64,000 nt of DNA from Micromonospora cabrerizensis (GCF_022230955.1 NZ_JAKKFI010000084.1:62001-126000); one strand, 5' to 3'. Shown: positions 8,778 to 17,369, numbered from the stretch's first letter. The notes: generated by a model not told the origin, from the sequence alone. Numbers and translations: made by a program.

Positions 8778-9224
8778 ATGATCCTCGTTGAACGCAGTGC
8801 GCACGTGGCGGCGCCGATTGAAGTGGTCTGGGATGTCGTCCAGCGGGCCGAGCAGTTGCCGGCCTGGCTGGCGGGGGTCCGCGCGGCCGAAGTGCTCTCG
8901 GGAGAGGGCTTCGGCCGGCGACAACTGGTCCAGGCGGGGCGCGGCTCGGCGCATGAGGCCGAGGTGATCGCCTACCAGGAGCCGACGTTGATCGGCTGGC
9001 GGGAACGGGCCAGGGGCGCGGGCTCTCGGGCGGAGGCGCGCACCGAGATCTACGTCCAGCTCACCACCGACGAGGAGGAGGGCGGGACCATCGTGCGGCT
9101 CATCGTGGTCCGCTGGCCGGCCGGCCCGGTCAAGGCGGCCCTGCTGCGCCTCGGACTACGTCGGGTCGGCGCCGACCTGGAGGACTCGCTGGCCCGGCTC
9201 ACCGACCTGGCCGCCGTCGGCTGA
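8778..9224 (+). CDS. SRPBCC-family (polyketide cyclase-like) protein
   Basis: A 148-aa START/SRPBCC fold protein. It opens with a beta strand and the family signature VERSAHVAAPIEVVWDVVQRAEQLPAWL and ends with an amphipathic helix (LEDSLARLTDLAA). Proteins of this type bind hydrophobic ligands; the ligand here is unknown. The ATG at 8778 is preceded by GGAGG with 9-nt spacing, so I prefer it over the in-frame start 30 nt upstream. It stands alone between the divergent GH1 operon and the convergent aceE gene. Confidence 0.85.
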   Translation: MILVERSAHVAAPIEVVWDVVQRAEQLPAWLAGVRAAEVLSGEGFGRRQLVQAGRGSAHEAEVIAYQEPTLIGWRERARGAGSRAEARTEIYVQLTTDEEEGGTIVRLIVVRWPAGPVKAALLRLGLRRVGADLEDSLARLTDLAAVG

Positions 9225-9338
9225 CGAGCGCCCATCCTCCCGGCGTCACCCGCGACGGCGGTGGTCCGGATCCCCGCCAGGGACCCCGGACCGCCGCCGC
9301 TTCCGGCTCCCGAACCGTGCTGGGCCCCCCACTCCGGT

Positions 9339-9409
9339 CGATCATGGAGTTGTGGTGCCTGGTTCGAGGGGGCTTGACCGCTTCGTCCCCTACCGCAACT
9401 CCATGATCG
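9339..9409. repeat. intergenic inverted repeat, family A copy 1
   Basis: The left arm at 9339-9355 (CGATCATGGAGTTGTGG) pairs with 9393-9409 at 16 of 17 positions, around a loop of about 37 nt. A second copy with the same arms is at 47825-47897. This copy lies between the 3' ends of the convergent SRPBCC and aceE genes. Confidence 0.85.
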
Positions 9410-9420
9410 GTCGTACCAAA

Positions 9421-9456
9421 CAGAAGGGCCCGGCGCTTGTGCGCCGGGCCCTTCTG
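9421..9456 (-). terminator. strong hairpin terminator after aceE
   Basis: A perfect 16-bp stem (CAGAAGGGCCCGGCGC) with a 4-nt loop starts 11 bp beyond the aceE stop codon. It can fold on either strand and may also stop transcription from the SRPBCC side. There is no long U run, as is usual in actinomycetes. Confidence 0.8.
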
Positions 9457-9467
9457 GTCGTGCTGGA

Positions 9468-12206
9468 TCAGCTGTCGCCGCCGGTCTCGCCGACCGGGGC
9501 GGCGTTGACGTCGTCGATCGCGTACTTCTTGGCGGCCTCGGCCGGCACGGTGGCCGCCACCGCGCCGCTGCGGGCGAGCTGCCGCAGCGTGGCCACCACG
9601 ATCGACTCCGCGTCGACGTGGAAGTGCCGACGCAGCGCGTGCCGGGTGTCCGACATGCCGAAGCCGTCGGTGCCGAGCGACGTGTAGTCGCCGGGCACCC
9701 AGCGGGCGATCAGATCCGGCACCGCCCGCATCCAGTCGCTGACCGCGACCTTCGGACCGTCCGCGTCAGCCAGCTTCTGCTGGATGTACGGAACCTTCGC
9801 CTCGGCGCCCGGGTTGAGGAGGTTGTACTCCTCGGTCTCCACCGCGTCGCGGCGCAGCTCGGTCCAGGAGGTCACCGACCAGACGTCGGCGGCCACCCCC
9901 CAGTCCTGGGCGAGCAGCTGCTGGGCCTTGAGCGCCCACTGCATGCCGGTGCCCGAGGCGAGCACGTTGGCCTTCGGGCCGTCGACCGCCGGTGCCGGGG
10001 AGTAGCGGTAGATGCCCTTGAGCAGGCCCTCCACGTCCACCCCGGCCGGCTCGGCCGGCTGGAGGATCGGCTCGTTGTAGACCGTCAGGTAGTAGAAGAC
10101 GTTCTCCTGCGCGTCCCCGTACATCCGGTGCAGGCCGTGCTCCATGATGTGCGCGATCTCGAACGAGAACGCCGGGTCGTACGCGACCACGGCCGGGTTG
10201 GTGGCGGCGATCAGCAGCGAGTGGCCGTCCTCGTGCTGAAGGCCCTCACCGTTGAGCGTGGTGCGACCGGCGGTGGCGCCGAGCAGGAAGCCCCGCGCCA
10301 TCTGGTCGGCCGCCGCCCACAGCCCGTCGGCGGTCCGCTGGAACCCGAACATCGAGTAGAAGATGTACATCGGGATCATCGGCTCGTCGTGCGTGGCGTA
10401 CGCCGAACCGGCCGCCGTGAACGAGGCCACCGAGCCGGCCTCGTTGATCCCCTCGTGCAGGATCTGCCCGGTCGTCGACTCCTTGTACGACAGGAACAGC
10501 TCCCGGTCGACCGAGGTGTAGCGCTGACCGTGCGGCGAGTAGATCTTCGCGGTGGGGAAGATCGAGTCGAGGCCGAAGGTACGGGCCTCGTCCGGAATGA
10601 TCGGCACCCAGCGCTTGCCGAACTCCTTGTCCTTCATGATGTCCTTGAGCAGGCGGACGAAGGCCATCGTGGTGGCCACCTTCTGCTTGCCCGAGCCGCG
10701 CTTGACGTCGGCGAACCGCTCCGGGCCGGGGATGGTCAGCCGCTTGGTGCTGGTCCGCCGGGACGGCAGGTAGCCGCCGAGCTGCTGGCGCCGCTCCTTG
10801 AGGTACTGGATCTCCTCGGACTTCTCACCCGGGTTGTAGTACGGCGGCAGGTAGGGGTTGTCCTCCAGCGCCTTGTCCGGGATGTCCAGGTAGAGCCGGT
10901 CGCGGAAGGTCTTCAAATCCTCCAGCGTCAGCTTCTTCATCTGGTGGGTCGCGTTGCGGCCCTCGAAGTGCGAGCCGAGCGTCCAGCCCTTGATCGTCTT
11001 CGCCAGGATGACGGTGGGCTGACCGGTGTGCTCGGTGGCCGCCTTGTAGGCCGCGTAGAGCTTGCGGTAGTCGTGCCCACCCCGCTTGAGGTTCCAGATC
11101 TCGTCGTCGCTGAGCGGGTCGACCATCTTGCGGGTCCGCGCGTCGCGCCCGAAGAAGTGCTCCCGCACGTACGCGCCCGACTCCGCCTTGTAGGTCTGGT
11201 AGTCGCCGTCGGTCGTGGTGTTCATGAGGTTGACCAGCGCGCCGTCGGTGTCCGCGGCGAGCAGCGGGTCCCACTCGCGGCCCCAGACCACCTTGATCAC
11301 GTTCCAGCCGGCACCCCGGAAGAACGACTCCAGCTCCTGCATGACCTTGCCGTTGCCCCGGACCGGGCCGTCCAGCCGCTGGAGGTTGCAGTTGATCACG
11401 AAGGTGAGATTGTCCAGCTCCTCGCGGGCGGCCACGCCGATGGCGCCCAGCGTCTCCGGCTCGTCCATCTCACCGTCGCCCAGGAACGCCCAGACGTGCT
11501 GCTGCGAGGTGTCCTTGATGCCGCGGTGCTGCATGTACCGGTTGAACCGGGCCTGGTAGATCGCGTTCAGACCGCCGAGACCCATCGAGACGGTGGGGAA
11601 CTCCCAGAAGTCCGGCATCAGCCGCGGGTGCGGGTACGACGGCAGCCCACCGCCGGGGTGCGACAACTCCTGGCGGAACCCGTCGAGCTGGTGCTCGCTG
11701 AGCCGCCCCTCCAGGAACGCCCGCGCGTACATGCCGGGGGAGGCGTGGCCCTGGTAGAAGATGTGGTCGCCGCCGCCCGGGTGGTTCTTGCCCCGGAAGA
11801 AGTGGTTGAAGCCCACCTCGTAGAGCGACGCCGAGCTGGCGAAGGTCGAGATGTGCCCGCCGACGCCGATCTCCGGGCGCTGCGCCCGGTGCACCAGCAT
11901 CGCGGCGTTCCACCGGACGTACGCCCGGATCCGCCGCTCGACGTGCTCGTCACCCGGGAACCACGGTTCGCGTTCCGACGGGATGGTGTTGATGTAGTCG
12001 GTGGTGGTCAGGGGCGGAACCCCGACCTGGCGCTCACGGGCCCGCTCCAGCAGGCGCAGCATGACGTAGCGGGCGCGTTTGGCGCCGCGTTCGTCGATGA
12101 CACCGTCAAGCGACTCGACCCATTCGCTTGTCTCTTCAGGGTCGATGTCCGGAAGCTGGCTCGGTAGGCCGTCGCTGATCACCGGGCGCTTGCGTTCCGT
12201 AGCCAC
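9468..12206 (-). CDS. aceE: pyruvate dehydrogenase E1 component (homodimeric)
   Basis: Thiamine diphosphate-dependent E1 of the pyruvate dehydrogenase complex, 912 aa, the usual length of the single-chain AceE type. Recognisable parts are the N-terminal EWVESLDGVIDERG, the ThDP/Mg site GDGEMDEPE followed by NCNLQRLDGPVRGNGK, and the long central conserved tract around FGLDSIFPTAKIYSPHGQ and YESVD-type catalytic regions. It acts in the cytosol, decarboxylating pyruvate and acetylating the lipoyl groups of E2. E2 and E3 genes are not in the window. The start is the ATG at 12206 (MATERKRPVISDG). A strong hairpin follows the gene. The neighbourhood aceE - DUF3052 - ahpE is also seen in mycobacteria (Rv2241 to Rv2238c). 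Confidence 0.97.
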   Translation of the reverse strand: MATERKRPVISDGLPSQLPDIDPEETSEWVESLDGVIDERGAKRARYVMLRLLERARERQVGVPPLTTTDYINTIPSEREPWFPGDEHVERRIRAYVRWNAAMLVHRAQRPEIGVGGHISTFASSASLYEVGFNHFFRGKNHPGGGDHIFYQGHASPGMYARAFLEGRLSEHQLDGFRQELSHPGGGLPSYPHPRLMPDFWEFPTVSMGLGGLNAIYQARFNRYMQHRGIKDTSQQHVWAFLGDGEMDEPETLGAIGVAAREELDNLTFVINCNLQRLDGPVRGNGKVMQELESFFRGAGWNVIKVVWGREWDPLLAADTDGALVNLMNTTTDGDYQTYKAESGAYVREHFFGRDARTRKMVDPLSDDEIWNLKRGGHDYRKLYAAYKAATEHTGQPTVILAKTIKGWTLGSHFEGRNATHQMKKLTLEDLKTFRDRLYLDIPDKALEDNPYLPPYYNPGEKSEEIQYLKERRQQLGGYLPSRRTSTKRLTIPGPERFADVKRGSGKQKVATTMAFVRLLKDIMKDKEFGKRWVPIIPDEARTFGLDSIFPTAKIYSPHGQRYTSVDRELFLSYKESTTGQILHEGINEAGSVASFTAAGSAYATHDEPMIPMYIFYSMFGFQRTADGLWAAADQMARGFLLGATAGRTTLNGEGLQHEDGHSLLIAATNPAVVAYDPAFSFEIAHIMEHGLHRMYGDAQENVFYYLTVYNEPILQPAEPAGVDVEGLLKGIYRYSPAPAVDGPKANVLASGTGMQWALKAQQLLAQDWGVAADVWSVTSWTELRRDAVETEEYNLLNPGAEAKVPYIQQKLADADGPKVAVSDWMRAVPDLIARWVPGDYTSLGTDGFGMSDTRHALRRHFHVDAESIVVATLRQLARSGAVAATVPAEAAKKYAIDDVNAAPVGETGGDS

Positions 12207-12381
12207 AGGCGTTCCCTCGGTTGTGTGTGGGATAGGTCTCTAGCGCCATCCTGCCCTCTGGTGGCACCTGTCGTCACGTCTAGGGCCCCCTGACGCGACG
12301 CTCAACACAGGTACCCACCGGTAACTTAGCGCGACGGCGGGTCAAACCGCCCTCTTGTCCGGCCCCGCTACGGTGCGGGAC

Positions 12382-12735
12382 ATGAACGCGCGACGAGTGG
12401 TGGCTGGCGGCACACTCCTGGCGGTTGGCACGCTCGCGGCGGCCCTCGCCGTGCCGGTGCTGCTGGCCGGGAACCTCGCCACACTGCCGATCCTGATTTT
12501 CGGGGGCGGGGCCGCCGTGTTCGGTGCGGTTCGGTTACGCGACGGGCTCCGGGCTCCGGCGTCACGCCGGGCCGCACGCGCCGTGCCCGGCCCACGTCGA
12601 CGGCACGCCGACACCAGCATCCCGTCGACGTACTACGGCGACTCGAATGGCTGGAGCTGGTCCGGCGGCGACTCCGGTGGCGGCTCCTCCGGTGGAGGCG
12701 GCGACTCCGGTAGCGGTGGCGGCGGCGGGTCCTGA
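12382..12735 (+). CDS. small membrane protein with Ser/Gly-rich tail
   Basis: A 117-aa protein with two predicted membrane helices (about residues 6-25 and 32-50, the latter LATLPILIFGGGAAVFGAV), an Arg-rich segment and a C-terminal tail of about 30 residues made almost only of Gly and Ser with a few Asp and Trp. The family is unknown. A -10-like TACGGT at 12369 lies 7 nt before the ATG and there is no ribosome site, so the mRNA is probably leaderless. The Gly/Ser tail resembles those of some small actinobacterial membrane proteins; no function is assigned. Confidence 0.7.
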   Translation: MNARRVVAGGTLLAVGTLAAALAVPVLLAGNLATLPILIFGGGAAVFGAVRLRDGLRAPASRRAARAVPGPRRRHADTSIPSTYYGDSNGWSWSGGDSGGGSSGGGGDSGSGGGGGS

Positions 12736-12758
12736 CCCGCTCGGGCAGAATGCGACGT

Positions 12759-13163
12759 ATGCGCAGCGACGTCATCACCGTCCGGACCGGGTCTCGCCCG
12801 AGCGTCCACGACATCACCGCAGAGGCCCAGCAGTTCGTCTCCAGTGAGGGCGACGGCCTGCTGCACGTCTTCGTGCCACACGCCACCGCCGGCCTCGCGA
12901 TCATCGAGACGGGCTCCGGCTCCGACGACGACCTGCTGACCGCCATCGACGCGCTGCTACCCACCGACGACCGGTGGCGACACCGGCACGGCTCACCCGG
13001 CCACGGCCGGGACCACGTGCTGCCGGCGTTCGTCCCGCCGTACGCCACGCTGCCGGTGCTCGGCGGCCGGCTGGCCCTCGGGACCTGGCAGTCCGTCTGC
13101 CTGGTCGACACCAACGGCGACAACCCGACCCGCCAGGTCCGCTTCTCGTTCCTCCCCGGCTGA
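12759..13163 (+). CDS. YjbQ/UPF0047 family protein
   Basis: A 134-aa member of the YjbQ (secondary thiamine-phosphate synthase enzyme) family. Conserved signatures are VFVPHATAGLAIIETG, DLLTAIDALLP, RHGSPGHGRDHVLPAFV and LGTWQSVCLVDTNG. The conserved His residues bind metal in the family. Weak thiamine phosphate synthase activity has been reported for some members, but the physiological role is unclear. I chose the ATG at 12759 over the one 9 nt upstream because a -10-like CAGAAT (12746-12751) lies 7 nt before it, consistent with a leaderless start. It follows the small membrane protein by 23 nt. Confidence 0.9.
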   Translation: MRSDVITVRTGSRPSVHDITAEAQQFVSSEGDGLLHVFVPHATAGLAIIETGSGSDDDLLTAIDALLPTDDRWRHRHGSPGHGRDHVLPAFVPPYATLPVLGGRLALGTWQSVCLVDTNGDNPTRQVRFSFLPG

Positions 13164-13165
13164 CC

Positions 13166-13198
13166 GCGCCTCGCGCCTCGCGCCTCGCGCCTCGCGCC
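13166..13198. repeat. heptanucleotide tandem repeat
   Basis: Four exact copies of GCGCCTC plus a partial fifth directly follow the YjbQ stop codon. Non-coding. Confidence 0.85.
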
Positions 13199-13211
13199 AA
13201 GATCGTGCTCG

Positions 13212-13261
13212 ATCCTGGTTGTAGTGGTGTCGGTCCCGCGGGATGCCACTACAACCAGGAT
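13212..13261. repeat. perfect intergenic inverted repeat, family C
   Basis: Perfect 16-bp arms (ATCCTGGTTGTAGTGG at 13212-13227 and its complement at 13246-13261) flank an 18-nt loop. It could act as a terminator for the YjbQ gene. Only this copy is in the window. Confidence 0.8.
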
Positions 13262-13332
13262 GTTGCGCGGGGCGGAGGCCCATCGCCCCGTCCCTGCCGG
13301 CGGATCGCCGCCTCACGCCGCCGTCGCGCCCT

Positions 13333-13412
13333 CAAGATCCGCGCAACTTCCCCGAAAGTGCTGCCTCGACGCGCGCCGAGGCAGCACTTTCCCTGATGTT
13401 GCGCGGATCTTT
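13333..13412. repeat. nested inverted repeat, family B copy 1
   Basis: Outer arms CAAGATCCGCGCAAC (13333) and a near-complement ending at 13412 enclose a perfect 14-bp inner hairpin (AAAGTGCTGCCTCG at 13355-13368 with 13377-13390). Copies of the same design are at 19364-19437 and 49684-49783. The rest of the 551-bp gap before the MarR gene (13413-13700) shows no further feature that I can support. Confidence 0.85.
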
Positions 13413-13714
13413 GGGCTTCGGTCGGGTTGTCAGCGAGGGGCTTGCCTCCGAGGTCGGTTCAGGTCGGTCCGTTTCGGCCCGATTGCGGCCAGGATCGGTG
13501 CTGCCTCGGCCGGCCGGTCCAGTGCCGGTCCACAGCCGGTTGCGGTAGCAGGCAGGTCAGCGGGACCCCGGCCGACGCCCGGAACGACCGGCTCGACCGT
13601 TGCGGTGACCCCCGATCGAGCGAGCCGCGGCGCGAACCGAGTCGCCGCCGTGGGCGGTGGGCTCCAACGTGATCGCTGGCCTTGCCGACCGGGCGCCGTG
13701 CGTACGATGTGGCC

Positions 13715-14194
13715 GTGACGCAGGAGGTGGGTTCCGCAGCAGGTGGACCGGTGGACCGGGCTGGTCTCGCCGCCGATGTGCTGCGCCGGATGGCCCACGT
13801 GAGCGACGCCCTGCGTCACAGGCAGGGCTCCGCGTTCGCCGAGCTGGGACTCACCCCGGCGGCGGCCCGGGCGTTGCGCGAACTGGACCCGGACCACCCG
13901 CTGCCCGCCCGTGACCTCGCCGGTCAACTGGGCTGCGACCGGTCGAACGTGACGGTGCTGGTCGACAAGCTGGAGCAGGCCGGGTTGGTCGAACGCCGCA
14001 CCGACCCGGCGGACCGCAGGCAGAAGACCCTGGTGGTGACCGAGAAGGGCCGCGTCGAACGGGACCGGGTGACCGAGGTGATGTCCGACTCCCGACTGCT
14101 GTCGGGGCTGACCGACCGGGAGCTGAGCACCCTTCGTGACCTGGTGTGGAAGGTGTCCGACGGTGGCTTTCCGGAGCCCTGCGGGCCGGAGTGA
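13715..14194 (+). CDS. MarR-family transcriptional regulator
   Basis: A 159-aa winged-helix regulator. The MarR core lies at about residues 20-120: LTPAAARALREL, recognition helix region LAGQLGCDRSNVTVLVDKLEQAGLVERR, and the wing with DPADRRQKTLVVTEKG. I chose the GTG at 13715 because a clear -10 (TACGAT, 13703-13708) lies only 6 nt upstream, implying a leaderless mRNA. The fused E1 gene follows on the same strand after about 50 nt and may be its target. The ligand is unknown. Confidence 0.9.
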   Translation: MTQEVGSAAGGPVDRAGLAADVLRRMAHVSDALRHRQGSAFAELGLTPAAARALRELDPDHPLPARDLAGQLGCDRSNVTVLVDKLEQAGLVERRTDPADRRQKTLVVTEKGRVERDRVTEVMSDSRLLSGLTDRELSTLRDLVWKVSDGGFPEPCGPE

Positions 14195-14245
14195 GTCGAC
14201 CCGCGCCGGCCGTGTCCCACTGGGCGACCAGGCCTCCCGTCGGTA

Positions 14246-16819
14246 ATGCTGTCCGACGTGACCACCCCGCAAGACCTCGACGACCGATTCCGGGAGACGC
14301 TGGCGGCGCTGCCCGCCGCGCAGCGACGGCGTGATCCCGTTGACCCGGTCACCGACGACGCCCCGCTGACCGGTGCCCAGGTGCTGGACCTGTTCGACGC
14401 CCAGGTGACCAGCCGGCAGCTCGACCTGGCCGGCCGCTGGCTGCGCAGCTTCGGGGAGGGCTTCTACACGATCAGCTCGGCCGGGCACGAGGGCAACGCC
14501 GCGGTCGCCGCCGCCCTGCGCCCCACCGATCCGGCGCTGCTGCACTACCGCTCCGGCGCGTTCTACTGCCAGCGCGCCGCGCAGGCCGCCGCCGAAGCGA
14601 CCCCGGTCGTGCACGCGCAGGCCGCCGCCGGCACGCAGTCGGCCGCTGGCACGCAGTCGGCCGCTGGCACGCAGCCCGTCGCCGGCACGCAGGCCGCCGG
14701 CACGCAGCCCGGCACGCAGCCCACCGCGAACCCGCAGCGAGCCGTGGACCCGGACCTGACCGCCGAACCCGAGCCAGCCGACCAGTCCGAGCCAGCCGAC
14801 CAGTCCGAGCCGTCCGGCACCGAGCCGCCCACCGGTGGGTTCGCGGCGTACGTGGACGCGGCACGGGACGTGCTGCGCGGCATGGTCGCCTCCAGCCAGG
14901 AGCCGATCGCCGGCGGCCGGCACAAGGTGTTCGGCCGGGCCGATCTGGCCATCGTGCCGACCACCTCCACCATCGCCTCGCACCTGCCCCGCGCGGTCGG
15001 CATGGGACTGGCCGTGGAACGGCTGCGGCGGCTGGACAGCGCCGGGCGGCGTACCGGGGCGGGGGTCCGGGTCGGCAGCGGTGCGGGCGCTGCCCACGCC
15101 CCCTGGCCACCGGACGCGATCGTGGTCTGTTCGTTCGGCGACGCCTCGGTCAACCACGCCAGCGCCACCGCCGCCTTCAACACCGCCGGGTGGTACGACC
15201 ACGCCGGCCTGCGCATCCCGGTGCTCTTCGTCTGCGAGGACAACGGGCTGGGCATCAGCGTCCGAACACCTGAGGGCTGGGTCGAGGCGACCCTGCGGGC
15301 CAAGCCGGGCATCCGCTACTTCAGCGCGGACGGGGCCGACCCGGTGCAGACGTACGCGGTGGCGGTGGAGGCCGCGGCCTGGGTACGTCGCAACCGGCGC
15401 CCGGCCGTGCTGCACCTGCGCACCGTACGGCTGATGGGGCACGCCGGGGCGGACGCGGAGTCGGCGTACCGCAGCACGGCCGAGCTGGCCGAGGACCTGG
15501 ACCGGGACCCGGTGGCCGCCACCGCGCGGCTGCTCGTCGACGCCGGTGTGGCGACCGGCGAGGAGCTGCTGGCCCGGTACGACGAGACCGGCTGGCAGGT
15601 ACGCCGGCTGGCCGAGGAGGTGCTGGGCGAGCCGAAGCTGGCCTCCGCGGCCGACGTGGTGTCGGCGTTGGCGCCACGCCGCCCGGTGCGGGTGGCGCGG
15701 GCGGTGGCCGACGCCGCGGCGCGGGCCAGCGGCCCGGGTGCGGGTGCCCGGGCGGAGGCGTTCGGTGGCAAGCCGCCGGAGCTGAGCGGGCCGATGACCC
15801 TGGCGCAGAGCATCAACGCCGCGCTCGCCGACGGGATGCTCGACCACCCGCAGATGGCGGTCTTCGGGGAGGACGTGGCCGCCAAGGGCGGCGTGTACGG
15901 GGTGACGAAGGGGCTGCGCGACCGTTTCGGGGCGGCCCGGGTGTTCGACACCCTGCTGGACGAGACGTCGGTGCTGGGGCTGGGCCTGGGCGCGGGACTG
16001 GCCGGGATGCTGCCGGTGCCGGAGATCCAGTACCTGGCGTACCTGCACAACGCCGAGGACCAGCTGCGCGGCGAGGCGGCCACCATGCGGTTCTTCTCGC
16101 AGGGGGCGTTCCGCAACCCGATGGTGGTGCGGGTGGCCGGGCTGGCGTACCAGGAGGGGTTCGGCGGGCACTTCCACAACGACAACTCGGTGGCCGTACT
16201 CCGGGATGTGCCCGGTCTGGTGGTCGCGGTGCCGGCGCGGCCGGACGACGCCGCGCCCATGCTGCGGACCTGCCTGGCCAGCGCGGCGGTGGACGGCAGT
16301 GTCTGCGTGTTCCTGGAGCCGATCGCGCTCTACCACACCCGTGACCTGTACGCCGATGGTGACGGGGAGTGGCTGGCCGGGTACCCGGAGCCGGGGGCGT
16401 GGGTGGCCGGGCACGTGCCGATCGGGCGGGCCCGGGTCTACCGGGTCGGCTCGGCGGACGACCTGACCATCATCACCTTCGGTAACGGGGTGCGGATGTC
16501 GTTGCGGGCCGCCGCCGTCCTCGCCGAGGAGGGGGTGGGCACCCGGGTGGTGGACCTGCGCTGGGTGGCACCCCTGCCGGTGGCCGACATCATCCGGGAG
16601 TCCTCGGCGACCGGTCGGGTGCTGGTCGTCGACGAGACACGCCGCTCCGGCGGGGTCGGCGAGGGGGTGATCGCCGCGCTGGTCGACGCCGGATATGTCG
16701 GTGCCGCACGGCGAGTGGCGGGAGTTGACTCGTTTGTACCATTAGGTCCGGCAGCACGTCACGTACTGGTCTCCGCGGAAGCCATTACCGACGGTGCCCG
16801 TACGCTGCTGGCACGGTAA
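14246..16819 (+). CDS. fused 2-oxoacid dehydrogenase E1 alpha-beta (BCKDH type)
   Basis: A single 857-aa chain joins E1-alpha (about residues 40-480) and E1-beta (about 515-857) of a thiamine diphosphate-dependent 2-oxoacid dehydrogenase, most like the branched-chain type. Alpha motifs: ISSAGHEGNAAVAAAL, ThDP-binding CSFGDASVNHASATAAFNTA and CEDNGLGIS. Beta motifs: MTLAQSINAALADGM, FGEDVAAKGGVYGVTKGL, ETSVLGLGLGAGLAG and EIQYLAYLHNAEDQL. Residues about 118-194 of the alpha part form a low-complexity insert with internal repeats, absent from typical E1-alpha. No E2/E3 genes are adjacent. The start may be the ATG at 14246 or the GTG at 14258; neither has a good ribosome site. Confidence 0.92.
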   Translation: MLSDVTTPQDLDDRFRETLAALPAAQRRRDPVDPVTDDAPLTGAQVLDLFDAQVTSRQLDLAGRWLRSFGEGFYTISSAGHEGNAAVAAALRPTDPALLHYRSGAFYCQRAAQAAAEATPVVHAQAAAGTQSAAGTQSAAGTQPVAGTQAAGTQPGTQPTANPQRAVDPDLTAEPEPADQSEPADQSEPSGTEPPTGGFAAYVDAARDVLRGMVASSQEPIAGGRHKVFGRADLAIVPTTSTIASHLPRAVGMGLAVERLRRLDSAGRRTGAGVRVGSGAGAAHAPWPPDAIVVCSFGDASVNHASATAAFNTAGWYDHAGLRIPVLFVCEDNGLGISVRTPEGWVEATLRAKPGIRYFSADGADPVQTYAVAVEAAAWVRRNRRPAVLHLRTVRLMGHAGADAESAYRSTAELAEDLDRDPVAATARLLVDAGVATGEELLARYDETGWQVRRLAEEVLGEPKLASAADVVSALAPRRPVRVARAVADAAARASGPGAGARAEAFGGKPPELSGPMTLAQSINAALADGMLDHPQMAVFGEDVAAKGGVYGVTKGLRDRFGAARVFDTLLDETSVLGLGLGAGLAGMLPVPEIQYLAYLHNAEDQLRGEAATMRFFSQGAFRNPMVVRVAGLAYQEGFGGHFHNDNSVAVLRDVPGLVVAVPARPDDAAPMLRTCLASAAVDGSVCVFLEPIALYHTRDLYADGDGEWLAGYPEPGAWVAGHVPIGRARVYRVGSADDLTIITFGNGVRMSLRAAAVLAEEGVGTRVVDLRWVAPLPVADIIRESSATGRVLVVDETRRSGGVGEGVIAALVDAGYVGAARRVAGVDSFVPLGPAARHVLVSAEAITDGARTLLAR
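14630..14806 (+). repeat. coding direct repeats inside E1-alpha
   Basis: Two pairs of exact 18-bp tandem repeats lie inside the E1 gene: the unit starting GGCACGCAGTCGGCC at 14630 and 14648 (followed by three decayed copies), and the unit starting GAGCCAGCCGACCAG at 14771 and 14789. They encode GTQSAA-type and EPADQS-type peptide repeats. The repeats keep the frame, consistent with slippage growth of a surface loop. Confidence 0.9.
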
Positions 16820-16931
16820 ATTCCGTTCCACCCGGTGCGCCACTTGCGCGCGGACGCACAACTGTGTGGACTTTGCCTGACGGCGTCGCACCGACGCCGC
16901 GAGCAGGGACGAGATGAGGAGGCACGCGACA

Positions 16932-17369
16932 GTGAGCGCGACCGCTGGTCAGGCCGCCGACGGGGTACGCAGCCTGGCGGACCGGTTCGGAATCGAACCG
17001 GGGATGGTCGTCATGGAGATGGGGTACGACGACGACGTCGACCAGGATCTCCGAGACGCCCTGACCGACCGCTGTGGAGATCTGGTCGACGAGGACACCG
17101 ACGAGGTGGTCGACGCCGTGCTGGTGTGGTACCGCGACGGCGACGGTGACCTTTTCGAGCTTCTCGTCGATGCCCTCGGCCCGCTGGCCGACAACGGGGT
17201 CGTGTGGCTCCTCACCCCGAAGGCGGGGCGTGACGGGCACGTCGAGCCGAGTGAGGTCGCGGAGTCCGCGCCCACCGCCGGCCTTCAGCAGACCTCGACC
17301 GTCAACGCCGGCCGGGACTGGAGCGGCGCACGCCTGGTGCTGCGCCGAGGGGCCAAGGCCAAGAAGTAG
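16932..17369 (+). CDS. DUF3052 family protein
   Basis: A 145-aa acidic protein of the actinobacterial DUF3052 family (like mycobacterial Rv2239c). The recognisable core is LADRFGIEPGMVVMEMGYDDDVDQDLRDAL, then VDAVLVWYRDGDGDLFELLVDAL and LLTPKAGRDGHVEPSEVAESAPTAGL. Function is unknown. The GTG at 16932 follows GAGGAGG by 9 nt, so I prefer it over the ATG 18 nt upstream. It precedes the ahpE-like peroxiredoxin by 86 nt on the same strand, the same order as in mycobacteria. Confidence 0.9.
   Translation: MSATAGQAADGVRSLADRFGIEPGMVVMEMGYDDDVDQDLRDALTDRCGDLVDEDTDEVVDAVLVWYRDGDGDLFELLVDALGPLADNGVVWLLTPKAGRDGHVEPSEVAESAPTAGLQQTSTVNAGRDWSGARLVLRRGAKAKK

Noticed and set aside
9618..12167. Long open frame opposite aceE
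   Set aside because: Antisense shadow of aceE with no recognisable protein features.
13166..13198. Heptamer array as a CRISPR or coding repeat
   Set aside because: Unit is only 7 bp, it lies after a stop codon, and no spacers are present.
13430..16414. Long open frame on the minus strand opposite the fused E1 gene (994 codons)
   Set aside because: Antisense shadow; low-complexity composition and no ribosome site. The plus strand has intact E1 motifs.
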